A stretch of DNA of 64,000 nt from Brasilonema angustatum HA4187-MV1 (GTDB lineage: Bacteria > Cyanobacteriota > Cyanobacteriia > Cyanobacteriales > Nostocaceae). The position numbers and the translations under genes were made by a program. The stretch lies in the NCBI GenBank assembly GCA_019359695.1, contig JAHHGV010000030.1, positions 1 through 64,000 on the forward strand, given 5' to 3'. Positions 24,901-33,615 of this stretch are shown here, in pieces; within the stretch, counting starts at the first letter, position 1, and each line of letters begins with the position of its first letter. The notes beneath the pieces were generated by a model. That model was not told the DNA's origin. It saw only the letters and a program-made list of their open reading frames with translations, and ran no database searches.

Positions 24901-25685
24901 GGATTGCTTTGAAAAATATTGAAAGACCTGCCAATGGAAAGAATTCTTTTCTCAGTGTAGAAGCTCCCCAAAGTGAGGGAGTGCCTGTACAATCTTTTGC
25001 CGCCTTTGAATCAGAAACCATTAATCAACTCTTTGATCACTCTTGTCGTATTCCAGGAAATAAAGCGACTGATGAACGGGTAAAAACTGAATTATTCAGT
25101 GATTACACCATCTTTCATTTTACAGGGCATGGCAGTTACAATCTTCACAGTCCGAAACAATCCGCCTTGGCGTTGACAGGAGCACACAAGTTGACGTTGG
25201 AAGACATTTACGACACAAGCGCTAAACTGACGTTAAAAGATAACCGCCCAAGGAATTTTTCGTGCTACAAGCTGGTTAGCCTTGCTGCTTGTGAAACTGC
25301 CATCACGGGCAACCAAACTATCACCACTGAGTATGTTGGGTTGGTGAGCGGTTTTCTTAGCATGGGCGTTGCCCAAGTGGTCAGTACCCTGTGGATGGTG
25401 GAATCAGCCGCCAGCGCTCTAGTGATGATAGAATTCTACCGACGCTGGCAAGCAGGGGCATCCGCCGTAGACGCTTTAGCCCAAGCAACTACCTGGCTGA
25501 AAAATCTGACTGTCCGGCAACTCAAGGATTGGTACGACGATTTCCTACAAAAACTTCCAGAGGAAGACAGTAGTGTTAGTTTTATTGATACAGAAATTGA
25601 CGAACTTGATACGATGGAGGCGGAGCAAAAGCTTTACGAACATCCTTATTACTGGGCAGCTTTCACTATTACTGGAACATTCTAA
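21975..25685 (+). CDS. TPR-CHAT caspase-like protease
   Basis: 1236 residues. Residues 1-140 form the N-terminal region typical of cyanobacterial TPR-CHAT proteins (LTDAEHESLFLELLAGV and FGERLLSSPASHQELAARMV). A low-complexity linker follows (about 135-160). Residues about 164-540 are 11 TPR units of 34 residues, ten of them almost identical. Residues about 850-1236 form a CHAT domain with catalytic His 1052 (FTGHG) and Cys 1106 (LAACET). Such proteases are known effectors or switches in bacterial immunity (for example gasdermin activation, Craspase) and in cyanobacterial development (HetF). The next gene starts four bases after its stop. Confidence 0.9.
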   Translation: MLGRIWWWVKRLFLRLIGKSSRSALPLKNVPVAPPERVETRKPLTDAEHESLFLELLAGVHSGWSRGSVKGFLAAKKIHEAALLVWLRGFGERLLSSPASHQELAARMVQLGGLDVGEVGRVAGDIGLRLLPRKEETKGEGAKETKGGKEGRNENASPDNEAEKWYNLGCEKSEAGDFEGAIASYDKALTIQPDYYQAWFNRGNALSYLERKEEAIASYDKALTIQPDDYLAWFNRGNALSYLERKEEAIASYDKALTIQPDDYLAWFNRGVALSYLGRKEEAIASYDKALTIQPDDYLAWFNRGNALSDLGRKEEAIASYDKALTIQPDDYLAWFNRGNALSYLGRNEEAIASYDKALTIQPDDYLAWFNRGNALSYLGRKEEAIASYDKALTIQPDDYLAWFNRGVALSDLERKEEAIAFYDKALTIQPDDYQAWSNRGSALSDLERNEEAIASYDKALTIQPDDYQAWFNRGVALSYLERNEEAIASYDKALTIQRGYYQAWGNRGNALSDLERNEEAIASYDKALTIQRGYYQAWYGRGIAARSSPSCDRLLSLMSPIAKQNPDLNERDYHGALVSYEEGLKYCPQDTHPEGWGRLHQAKGNAHYWKGHSILFPGDYWKKAANSYNTALETLTATDYPEQRLDVLQDLIRVRLDLGETDKAEELQRHGTDVLQNLLDSCESPGKKRLLALKFAGFQRLSVDIAVQSGNWCAALELAEKGKNACLNWLLDEWYNIILFFKWQKILQLLIHPKTVKFYWHLSPTATHTFILSLLLYELNKNHWQEIQDHLLNSTTAIVYWHISPAALHTFILKHGAHSPIVITTPIETHQQERPASLSVDQIFEAVFAKCSKDHVPVPSPIDLTALLEKHQEERPASLRHLQLFEEWLKDWNQNYTNYRSKVKEEEKKNHHWRVQMPSKLENLKNILNIPAIEQHLQGITQLILIPHRDLHRFPLHALFSPQFRITYLPSAYLGIALKNIERPANGKNSFLSVEAPQSEGVPVQSFAAFESETINQLFDHSCRIPGNKATDERVKTELFSDYTIFHFTGHGSYNLHSPKQSALALTGAHKLTLEDIYDTSAKLTLKDNRPRNFSCYKLVSLAACETAITGNQTITTEYVGLVSGFLSMGVAQVVSTLWMVESAASALVMIEFYRRWQAGASAVDALAQATTWLKNLTVRQLKDWYDDFLQKLPEEDSSVSFIDTEIDELDTMEAEQKLYEHPYYWAAFTITGTF
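22566..23585 (+). repeat. Ten 102-bp tandem repeats encoding TPR units
   Basis: Ten consecutive 102-bp units (34 codons each) start with GCTTGG and are nearly identical at the DNA level; most variation is limited to a few positions (NAL/VAL/SAL, YL/DL, ER/GR, RK/RN, PDDYL/PDDYQ/RGYYQ). The first unit before the array and the partial unit at 23586 are more diverged. The pattern shows recent expansion or gene conversion and predicts copy-number variation between strains. Confidence 0.95.
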
Positions 25686-25688
25686 TTA

Positions 25689-26510
25689 ATGAACCCTCTC
25701 GATAAAATAACCCTTAAATCTTTTCTTGCTGCCTTACTGCATTTGGATCATCCCTTGCCAGAAGATTTACAACGACAAGTCAACGACATTGGGAAAGCTT
25801 TGCACTCGGATGTACCTAAACTTCATTCTCTCACTAAGAAATATTCCCCAGTACAGCAAGCATATAAAAATGCCCGTCGAATTTTGCAAAAGGATGGCGA
25901 ACGCTTTCGCTCCGCTTCTTCCGTTGAAGAAAATAACCAAGTTGACATCAGTGACGAAAAGCTGATGAATCTTGCTTCTGACATCCTGAACGCTGAAGAT
26001 TCGGTCAGTTTCGTGAAGAATGCTTATGCAGAATCTTTTGAACTGAAGTTACTGCTTTCCCAGCTACCATCAGGGGAAGGCGTGTATTCTGTTGAACTCA
26101 ACGAACGCAGCGATAACAGTCCCCAGAAGGCATCTTCTCCCCTGCAACCACAGGAAAGCGCTTACAAAATCAACATCTTTGACCTAATAGGGGAATATTG
26201 TATAACAATTGAGGATGGTCAAACGGTGTACGATTTGATTTATCCGCAATTACTGGCGGATCGTCTTGTGGAATTAGATTTTGCAGGGGTTAGGATTTGT
26301 TTACCGCCATTTTTGAATTATGCCGTTGGTCAGCTACTAAGTGACATTTCAGGAGAAAAACTTGAGCGCCTTTTAACGACATCTCATCTTAGCGCGATTG
26401 CCGAACGAACCTACAACCGTGTTCTTGATACCAGCAAGAAGTATTACGCTAACCCTGAGTTTCATAGTACAGTAGATGCTATTAAAAATGAATTAGCCAA
26501 TAATCCTTAA
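25689..26510 (+). CDS. STAS-like (DUF4325) protein with helical N-terminal region
   Basis: 273 residues, starting four bases after the CHAT stop. Residues 1-165 are helical and unrecognised. Residues about 168-270 match the STAS-like DUF4325 domain: FDLIGEYCITIEDGQTVYDL, VELDFAGVRICLPPFLN, AVGQLLSDI. Related STAS folds act as anti-sigma antagonists or scaffold switches; the function of DUF4325 is not known to me. The tight spacing with CHAT (4 bp) and PIN (3 bp) genes strongly suggests one operon and a shared function. Confidence 0.82.
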   Translation: MNPLDKITLKSFLAALLHLDHPLPEDLQRQVNDIGKALHSDVPKLHSLTKKYSPVQQAYKNARRILQKDGERFRSASSVEENNQVDISDEKLMNLASDILNAEDSVSFVKNAYAESFELKLLLSQLPSGEGVYSVELNERSDNSPQKASSPLQPQESAYKINIFDLIGEYCITIEDGQTVYDLIYPQLLADRLVELDFAGVRICLPPFLNYAVGQLLSDISGEKLERLLTTSHLSAIAERTYNRVLDTSKKYYANPEFHSTVDAIKNELANNP

Positions 26511-26513
26511 TCA

Positions 26514-27170
26514 ATGCGACCGAATTATAACGTTCAAGCTCAGGTAGTTAAAATTGATACTGACATTCCCCAAAATGATGAGAAATTCTTTGTAGATACA
26601 AATATTTGGTTGTGGACGCTATATGAGCCGCTGTCATGGAAACCTTTAATGAAAACGGAGTCTAAAAAAACTGGAGTAAGCGGTTATCAAATTAAAAAAT
26701 ATCCTCGATTTTTCTATGGAGCATCATCTCGACAAGCTAATTTTTTCTACTGTGGTACTTTAATGCCAGAAATTGCTCATTCCATTGAGAGGTGGGAAAA
26801 AGAACTTTTTTCTAATTCAAGACAGCCTCCAGAAATAATTGAGCTTAAAGATTTTCGTCACAACTATCCAGAACAAAGAATACAAGTTGTTGAAAAAATA
26901 CAAGAAATTTGGAATCTGATAACAGAAATAGCTTTCTGTATTGATTTTACGATTGATGAAGCATTTACACACGCTGCGCTCACCCAATCTGAAACAATAC
27001 AAGTTGATGGATATGATTTATTTATAGTAAAAGCTATGAAAAAAGGGAATATTGATAAAATTATCACCGACGATGGAGATTTCTTAACTGTTCCTGGTAT
27101 TACTGTTTTTACCGCTAATGACTGGGCAATTAAAGTTGCAGAACAGCAAGGTAAGCTCTTATATAGGTAA
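26514..27170 (+). CDS. PIN-domain nuclease paired with STAS-like proteins
   Basis: 218 residues, larger than VapC toxins. PIN acidic residues are visible: Asp in FFVDTNIW (near 28), Glu in LMPEIAHS (near 87), Asp in VDGYDLFIV (near 167) and Asp in ITDDGDFL (near 188). A long insert lies between the first and second motifs. Predicted RNase. Its ATG lies three bases after the stop of the STAS-like gene. In this context it could be the toxic output of a CHAT/STAS-controlled switch; that is inference. Confidence 0.82.
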   Translation: MRPNYNVQAQVVKIDTDIPQNDEKFFVDTNIWLWTLYEPLSWKPLMKTESKKTGVSGYQIKKYPRFFYGASSRQANFFYCGTLMPEIAHSIERWEKELFSNSRQPPEIIELKDFRHNYPEQRIQVVEKIQEIWNLITEIAFCIDFTIDEAFTHAALTQSETIQVDGYDLFIVKAMKKGNIDKIITDDGDFLTVPGITVFTANDWAIKVAEQQGKLLYR

Positions 27171-27332
27171 AATTATAGCTGACTTTTTAAAATGACAGAT
27201 TCATATTCTTGCTATCAACTATCTTTCTCTCATAAGTAATTCAAAAAACTCATACTAAGGTGACCTAAGTCTTTTGTCGTTCGCTAAAGCATAGTCTATC
27301 TTCTTTTCAATTTTTATCACTTTGGTGATTCT

Positions 27333-27689
27333 ATGCTGTTAGTAGTTCGTGAAATTCTCGACAGTCCTTATGCTATGTGTGCAGAACAGGGTACACTTGT
27401 TTACGATAAAATCCTACCCGTTCTTCAACAAGGAGAAAAAGTTGAATTGGATTTTGATGGAATGAAATTCTGTACTGCTCCATTCTGGACAGTTGCCATA
27501 GGTCAACTTTTTAGTGAGTTTTCGGAGGCAGAAGTTAGAGAGAAAATTCAATTTCTCCACTTAAATGATTTAGGAACCAAAGCACTAAATCGCTCAATCG
27601 AATCAGCTTCGCGTTTTTATACAAACCCCAATTACCGTCGAGCTATAGAGTCGATAATTATACAAATGGAGGAAGAATCTAACCAATAA
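27333..27689 (+). CDS. Stand-alone STAS-like (DUF4325) protein
   Basis: 118 residues, nearly all one DUF4325 domain: ILDSPYAMCAEQGTLVYDKI, VELDFDGMKFCTAPFW, AIGQLFSEF, and a C-terminal SRFYTNPNYRRAIESI that parallels SKKYYANPEFHSTVDAI in the 25689-26510 product. The two are clear paralogues. It lies 162 bases after the PIN gene, with GGTG before the ATG, so it may have its own promoter. Confidence 0.8.
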   Translation: MLLVVREILDSPYAMCAEQGTLVYDKILPVLQQGEKVELDFDGMKFCTAPFWTVAIGQLFSEFSEAEVREKIQFLHLNDLGTKALNRSIESASRFYTNPNYRRAIESIIIQMEEESNQ

Positions 27690-27702
27690 AACCACCATTA
27701 CC

Positions 27703-27764
27703 GGAGCTTACGTTTTTTCAAAACTATTGAAAAGTTTGAAATTTTTTTTTCAACCGTAAGCTCC
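27703..27764. terminator. Hairpin between convergent genes, likely terminator
   Basis: GGAGCTTACG (27703-27712) pairs perfectly with CGTAAGCTCC (27755-27764). The loop contains T and A runs and an inner near-complement (TTCAAAACT with AGTTTGAA). It lies between convergent stops at 27689 (plus) and 27822 (minus), as a bidirectional terminator would; the T-runs are inside the loop rather than after the stem, so the mechanism is unsure. Confidence 0.55.
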
Positions 27765-27821
27765 CCTCCTACCTTATTAGAAAATCCCACTCCATAGATA
27801 ATCTCAAGCCATCAGATATCG

Positions 27822-29729
27822 TCATTTCTCTGCCCAATTATCAGCAATCGTAACTTCCACTTCCACAGGAACCCGCTTGAGAAATGTTTCTCCCGCCTGA
27901 ATCATGACAGTTTTCAAAATACTTGCTGCCTGCGTTGCAGTGAGTTCAGGACATTCCAGTATAATCTCATCATGGACAACCGCAATAATGACAGCAGCGG
28001 TATGCTCTAGCGGTGCTTTCAGGTTGGCAAGAGCAAGCTTGGTAATGTCAGCCGAAGTCCCCTGTACCGGAAGATTCAGCATTTCATTCAAAGAAGGCTG
28101 GGTAGAGGGCAACCAGCAGCGGCGACGGTTTGCCAAGGTACGTGTTTCGTGTTGCTTTTGGTCATAGAGTGCTTTTCTCACTTGCTCATGCCATGCAGCC
28201 AGTCCTGTGTAACTGTCAAAGAATTTGAAGCGGAACCTTTTGGCATCAGCGACTGACATTTGTACGCCATAATTGACACTAGCATAATCTTGTAACCCTG
28301 GCGCACCCATTCCATAAATCAGACCAAAATTGATGGGCTTTGCCACCTGACGATCACTTTTCCCTACACTGTCCAACGCCTTACCCATGACCAGGGAAGC
28401 TGTTAGGCGATGCAGATCTTCCCCGTTCTGGTATGCTTGGATCATGGTTTCATCACCGCTGATTTCTGCGGCAATCCTCAGTTCAATCTGGCTATAATCG
28501 GCAATAATCAGTTTCTTGCCTGGGGCAGGGACAAAGCATTTGCGGACTTCTACACCACGGGGGACTTGCTGAAGATTGGGATTCGAGAAAGAAAATCGAC
28601 CGGAGACAGCCCCTAACTGCCAGATTTCCGGGTGAATCCGTCCGGTGTGCGGTGAGATATGCGCCAGCAACGCTTTCCCAAACGCGGATAAGGATTTTGA
28701 ATGCTTTCGGTATTCCAGCAAGGCTTGCAGCACAGGATACTTACCCACTAACGGGGCAATTTCCTTTTTGTTTGTACTTTTGATGGGTACGCCTTGGGCT
28801 TGCAAGGACTTGAGAACCTGACTGGGCGAATCCAAGTTGACGGCATTTGCTTCGGGTAGCAGTGCTAATTGGGGGTTATCAGACTGCAACATCTGTTGTA
28901 AGTTCTGGGCAGCACGCTGATGGTTGACTTTCATGTTCTGAACCAGGGTTGTCCATTGCGATACATCCAGCAGCATTCCATACCACTCCATCTCCGCCAC
29001 AGCAGGGATGGCGCTGAATTCAATCCGGGCAACTTGCGCCAGTTCTGCTTTGATAAGCGCAGGCTTGAGGATTTCCCGTAACCGCAGCAGCAGATGAGCA
29101 TCCAACGCTGCGTATTTCAACTGTTCTGTGCTTAACTGTTCGGCAGTCCACTTTGAAACTTGGTTTTCCTTATCTATCTCCAAATTCAGATACTTCCGTG
29201 CGATCGCTTGCAAAGACGATTTTTGATGTAACCCGGCAGTCAACAGTTGATGGGCAATCTGCGTATCAAACGGAGGGTTTTTGAGTCGCAAGCCTAGTTT
29301 GGTCAAAAATTTCAGGTCAAATTTGGCGTTATGGAATACTTTGACGACACTGGATTGGAACAGTCGGCGTAAGGAATCCCATATTTGTAGTTTCAGCGGG
29401 ATTTTGAACAAATCGACCAGTACCACGGGATGATTAGGTGCAGCGATTTGAATCAGCCTGAGTTGATGACAATGGGGATTTAACCCCGTGGTTTCCGTGT
29501 CGATTCCTAAGACAGGGGCTTGGTATAACGGTTGTAACGCGGATGCCAGAATATCTTCCCTGTCTGCCAGCACAAAGTCGGGTATCGCTGGTGTCGCTAC
29601 AGGGGATTGATTGGTTTCTGTTGTGCGCCCCAATACCACATGCTTTTGGTGCGTTGGAAAAAGCGGTGTGTCATTGGCCGAAACTATATCGTTCGCTATG
29701 CGACTCGAACCTTTCCTTTCTGGGAGCAT
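27822..29729 (-). CDS. Plasmid family-A DNA polymerase with 3'-5' exonuclease
   Basis: 635 residues. The N-terminal part (about 60-240) is a DnaQ-like 3'-5' exonuclease: GIDTETTGLNP, FHNAKFDLKFL, YAALDAHLLLRL. The C-terminal part is the Pol I catalytic core: motif A ADYSQIELRIAAEISGD, motif B RQVAKPINFGLIYGMG, motif C AVVHDEIILE. The 5'-3' exonuclease domain of chromosomal PolA is absent, so it is shorter than PolA. Such enzymes occur next to CyRepA1 genes on cyanobacterial plasmids and probably copy the plasmid. It lies 271 bases downstream of that gene on the same strand. Confidence 0.93.
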   Translation of the reverse strand: MLPERKGSSRIANDIVSANDTPLFPTHQKHVVLGRTTETNQSPVATPAIPDFVLADREDILASALQPLYQAPVLGIDTETTGLNPHCHQLRLIQIAAPNHPVVLVDLFKIPLKLQIWDSLRRLFQSSVVKVFHNAKFDLKFLTKLGLRLKNPPFDTQIAHQLLTAGLHQKSSLQAIARKYLNLEIDKENQVSKWTAEQLSTEQLKYAALDAHLLLRLREILKPALIKAELAQVARIEFSAIPAVAEMEWYGMLLDVSQWTTLVQNMKVNHQRAAQNLQQMLQSDNPQLALLPEANAVNLDSPSQVLKSLQAQGVPIKSTNKKEIAPLVGKYPVLQALLEYRKHSKSLSAFGKALLAHISPHTGRIHPEIWQLGAVSGRFSFSNPNLQQVPRGVEVRKCFVPAPGKKLIIADYSQIELRIAAEISGDETMIQAYQNGEDLHRLTASLVMGKALDSVGKSDRQVAKPINFGLIYGMGAPGLQDYASVNYGVQMSVADAKRFRFKFFDSYTGLAAWHEQVRKALYDQKQHETRTLANRRRCWLPSTQPSLNEMLNLPVQGTSADITKLALANLKAPLEHTAAVIIAVVHDEIILECPELTATQAASILKTVMIQAGETFLKRVPVEVEVTIADNWAEK

Positions 29730-30000
29730 AAGAATCCCTCACGTTTAACTAGGAAAACCGGAGTATATTCAAACGTTACTGGTTGTTCGTCTCCCACTTT
29801 TCGCGCAGCATGGTAGTACGCAAAGACAGCATTTGGGGGCGTAGAAAAATGTGTCCCGACGGCAAGCAACGAATTGTGCATTACACTGAAGACATTTAGC
29901 CATGCCGCTGCTGCGTCGTTACAGAAATGTAACGGCTGTTTGTAACGTTTATGAAACAATTTAGGCGTTTTCTCCCTTCAGCGAGAGAATAATGACAGGA

Positions 30001-33000
30001 TCAATCGCTACACCACCTCTCCCACTCAGGAAATTGAGTGGTAAATTTCGCAAATCCAGCAGAATCCATATCATCAAGCGTCAACATCACACCCCAGCGC
30101 TCTTCTGATGTCAGCGAAGCTAACATTTCTTTCAGTTGCTCAATTCCGTCACCAAGCAACGTCCATGCTTGTTGGGCAACCGCTTTCACCTTATTCCACC
30201 AGGACTCACCATCATGCGTGGACGTTGATTCAGCATTGGTGTCCACAGTCGATAAAGGGGGAGCTGTATATACAATAGGGGGGGGTATGGACACGGGGTT
30301 ATCCCTATATCGAACGTTCATAGCGTTCAACCGACGCTGGGCTGCTTCTGCATCCTGCTGGCGTTGATGTTCGCGTTCCTCCCGGCGCTGCTGACGCCAA
30401 GCCAGCACTTGATGGGCAAACGCCACGTCTTCTGGGTTGAGGGAATAAATCCTGATTCTGTCACCACGCTGTCCCAACCGTTGTGATATGGTAGTCAGTC
30501 CCAACTGGTTCAAGAACTGACTCAATATCCACATTGGGGATTTATTCGGGGCAATCGTGAGTCCCAAAATGGATTTGATATGCGGTGCTGCACGTAAAGC
30601 TTGCTCTGCAAGTACCTTTAATCTGGGGTCATTTGCGGCAATTTCCTTACCAGCCATCAGTTCTAGGAGTATTTCACGTAAGCCAAGCCGATACCGCATC
30701 ATCCATTCGGTAGAACGGTTACTCCAGTCCATACAGATTTTCAACCGCTGTCGTTCTTGGCGATCGTACTCCGCCACGAACGTTGGTGGTGCAGGATATT
30801 CTCGTCCAATTTCATCAACCAGTGTTTCGTTATCTGGTTCTGCTAAAATCGCTTCTAGGGCAATCAACTGTCCAAGCAAGCGACCATCTGAGTGTTTTTC
30901 CACCAGTTCGGGTGTTACATTCATCCCGTAAGCTTCCTGAATTTGGAATCTCTGACATTCGAGAATTTCTTCCGGTTTGAGGTAATCCTGGTGTTGTCGA
31001 TGTTCGTAGGTTGTACGGTCGATAGTTTTTGCTTTGGCAACATGAGCACAATGCTCGGATTTGATGGCATTTCGAGCATTTTTCATCCAGCGGGAGGTGT
31101 TTTCATCTTTATCCTCCCTGACAGGAATAATCGTATTCCCCATTTCTTCAAGCAACAAGCGTAAATCTGTCCGCAGATTGTTGACAGAAAAATTATGTTC
31201 TGATTGCATTTGACAGTAAGCATCCAGCATCCACTCGTCTTCGACTCCACGTCTTCCTGTTTTGGGGTCAATGCGAATCAAGAACGCTGCCATTTCATTT
31301 TTTTGCAGTATACTTTCTTTAATCCGACGGACATTGATTTCTTTGTAGCCGAATGACGGGCGGGGACGTACCCAAGCGTGCATCGGGACATTGGGACGAT
31401 AGCGCCACAGTTGTTGTGCAGCGTCGGTTGCTGCTAAACTATCACCGTCAAAGACGCCGAAGATGACATCAAAATGATACTGGGAGATGTCAATTCCTGT
31501 GCCCAAACTGGGGGAAACGTTTAATACGTCCACCGTTTTGACGGCGTTGTTAATATCCTTAATAAAGTCAATGTTTTCTGGGGAACCGCTGTTTTCTCCG
31601 TGAATTGTCCATAACCGTAGTAAGGGCTGTGTATCGCTGTTGGTTTCACCAAAAGGCAGGGGAACAGGGGGACATTCAGATGGGGATTGTGATTCTTGTT
31701 GCGCAACGCTTGTTGGCAGAGAGGAATGTTTCCTTCCCCCTGCTTTCTGCCCCTTTCCCCCCTGCTTCTTCTGTTCATTGTCCTTTTTGTCGGAATTGGT
31801 GTTCAACAGCGCCCGTTCCAGGGTTTTGGGGAAACGCCTGCTGCTGGATACCACCAACACTTTCTTCCCAGCCATAATTTCAGCATGGAGACGGGCGACG
31901 ATGGTGCTGTTGTCGTTACTTTCATACCAGAAGACTTGGCGACCACCTGAGCGGTAATCATTCTGTACAATATAAGGCTGTTCCGGTTGTGGGCGCATTT
32001 CCCGGAAGAAATTAATGGTAACATCATCTAAGTGCGCGTCTGCTAAGATTACCAGCGTGGCTTGGTAAACCAGATATTTCAGAACTTGGATGATTTCCAC
32101 TCGGTGCTTCTGGCAGGTACTTGATGTCAACAGATGGCTGACAAACTGTCTGGCTTCATCAATTAACAAGCAGCCATACGCTTGCAAGTTATCTGCCAGT
32201 CTGTGAAGTGAATCTATGGTGATGGAAAGTGCTATTGCCTTAGTTAACCCAAGACTACCAAGGTCTGAGTACATATCAGTCTTCAAGCGAAGGGCAAGGT
32301 TTTTCAGCAGATTCACCCGATGCCCGATATTCAGGAACCGTTCGTTTGGATAATCCAACCGTCGTCTGGCTGCAAGTTCCGTCTTCCCTGTGCCCATATC
32401 GGATAGCAGGCACACCAGCCCTGATTTGGGGATAGTGACTTGATCTGATAAGTAGCGACAGTTGACTTTTACATCCGGCTTATAACGGATAAGTCCCCGG
32501 CGGCGATTGTAATGGAATGTAAAATGATATTCTTTGAGCGTTAGTGTGTCAGCAAAAAGAGCACTTAATGTTTCTTCCGCTTTTTCCCCCAGTGCCATTG
32601 CCCAGTCATCGACACCTTTTTCCGGTCCCGGTAGCAGTGCGACTTCGCATTGACAACCAGCGCGTTCAATTGCCCATCCTGTGCGGCGGGTTGCTTGTTC
32701 GACGTTATGGCGTGTTTCAGGTTTGGTTTCGTAATCGAACAGAATGATAAATTTTCTGTTGGGCTGGGCGACTGGAATTAAATCGGGATGGAGATATTCA
32801 ATTTCACCTTCACTTTTCTTGCCAACTCGTCCGTTCCAGATTCCTGGGAGGGCGATCGCCACAAAACCCAAGGAGAGAAGACACGCAGCTTTTTTCTCTC
32901 CCTCAGTCAGTTTGATGGGAATTTCGGGGTGTTGTTGCACCCAAGCCCAGAATCCCGGCGCTTCTCCATCTTCGGTTATCTGAATGTGCTCCGGCATGGC

Positions 33001-33615
33001 GACTTTGTACCGGATGGCAATCATCAACCAAATAGATAGCGTGACCCGAAAATAGGTGACACGAGTGCGCGTTTTGGGCGGTGATTCGTATTTTACCTTC
33101 TTTTCGCTATATTGCTGCGTTTCTTTGTCCCATTCTTGCCGGGGATGGTCAGATTTGAAACGTCCCCACAGCATGGGCTGCCAATCGTTAAGGGGATCAA
33201 GTCCACTCACCCACCAGCCGCCTTTCATAAGGTGCGCGTACTGTTTGAGGATACCGTCGCGCAAGCGTCCATCATTGCGTCGGGCAGTATTGGGCAAGGC
33301 GTAGAGCATGTGTTCCAGGGCGGAATTGTCGGATAGGCTCTTGACGTTCAAACGAGTTAGGGCGGAATCGACGAGGCTATCTTCCCATTCACTGCGGTGT
33401 GATAATTCTAATTCGCTGGGGTTCAACTCCTGTGTTTCTTGAGAGGAAGAAGAAACTGTTTTCGGTACTGCTGCTGTTGCAGTCTGCTGCAGAATGCGAT
33501 ATAAAGCGCTGGGCAGTACACTAGAGTAGTAATAGTAGAGAAAAACCGATTGACCTGAAGAGATTTCAGATAACACCCAGAGGGGCTGTAAATATAGATT
33601 GTTGTTTGCTGCCAT
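30001..33615 (-). CDS. CyRepA1-type plasmid replication protein (primase-like plus helicase)
   Basis: 1204 residues. Residues about 100-370 contain the DUF3854 TOPRIM-like primase region (KLTEGEKKAACLL, FVAIALPGIWNG, KFIILFDYETKP). Then a P-loop helicase follows with Walker A SDMGTGKTELAARR, DEARQF and later LNVSPSLGTGIDIS, FGVFDG. I recognise this combination as the cyanobacterial CyRepA1 replication family. The C-terminal 400 residues include a helical and winged-helix-like part (SILGLTIAPNKSPMWILSQF). A Lys/Gly/Gln-rich insert at about 31731-31770 interrupts the helicase part in frame. With the polymerase it would form a second replication module. Confidence 0.85.
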   Translation of the reverse strand: MAANNNLYLQPLWVLSEISSGQSVFLYYYYSSVLPSALYRILQQTATAAVPKTVSSSSQETQELNPSELELSHRSEWEDSLVDSALTRLNVKSLSDNSALEHMLYALPNTARRNDGRLRDGILKQYAHLMKGGWWVSGLDPLNDWQPMLWGRFKSDHPRQEWDKETQQYSEKKVKYESPPKTRTRVTYFRVTLSIWLMIAIRYKVAMPEHIQITEDGEAPGFWAWVQQHPEIPIKLTEGEKKAACLLSLGFVAIALPGIWNGRVGKKSEGEIEYLHPDLIPVAQPNRKFIILFDYETKPETRHNVEQATRRTGWAIERAGCQCEVALLPGPEKGVDDWAMALGEKAEETLSALFADTLTLKEYHFTFHYNRRRGLIRYKPDVKVNCRYLSDQVTIPKSGLVCLLSDMGTGKTELAARRRLDYPNERFLNIGHRVNLLKNLALRLKTDMYSDLGSLGLTKAIALSITIDSLHRLADNLQAYGCLLIDEARQFVSHLLTSSTCQKHRVEIIQVLKYLVYQATLVILADAHLDDVTINFFREMRPQPEQPYIVQNDYRSGGRQVFWYESNDNSTIVARLHAEIMAGKKVLVVSSSRRFPKTLERALLNTNSDKKDNEQKKQGGKGQKAGGRKHSSLPTSVAQQESQSPSECPPVPLPFGETNSDTQPLLRLWTIHGENSGSPENIDFIKDINNAVKTVDVLNVSPSLGTGIDISQYHFDVIFGVFDGDSLAATDAAQQLWRYRPNVPMHAWVRPRPSFGYKEINVRRIKESILQKNEMAAFLIRIDPKTGRRGVEDEWMLDAYCQMQSEHNFSVNNLRTDLRLLLEEMGNTIIPVREDKDENTSRWMKNARNAIKSEHCAHVAKAKTIDRTTYEHRQHQDYLKPEEILECQRFQIQEAYGMNVTPELVEKHSDGRLLGQLIALEAILAEPDNETLVDEIGREYPAPPTFVAEYDRQERQRLKICMDWSNRSTEWMMRYRLGLREILLELMAGKEIAANDPRLKVLAEQALRAAPHIKSILGLTIAPNKSPMWILSQFLNQLGLTTISQRLGQRGDRIRIYSLNPEDVAFAHQVLAWRQQRREEREHQRQQDAEAAQRRLNAMNVRYRDNPVSIPPPIVYTAPPLSTVDTNAESTSTHDGESWWNKVKAVAQQAWTLLGDGIEQLKEMLASLTSEERWGVMLTLDDMDSAGFAKFTTQFPEWERWCSD

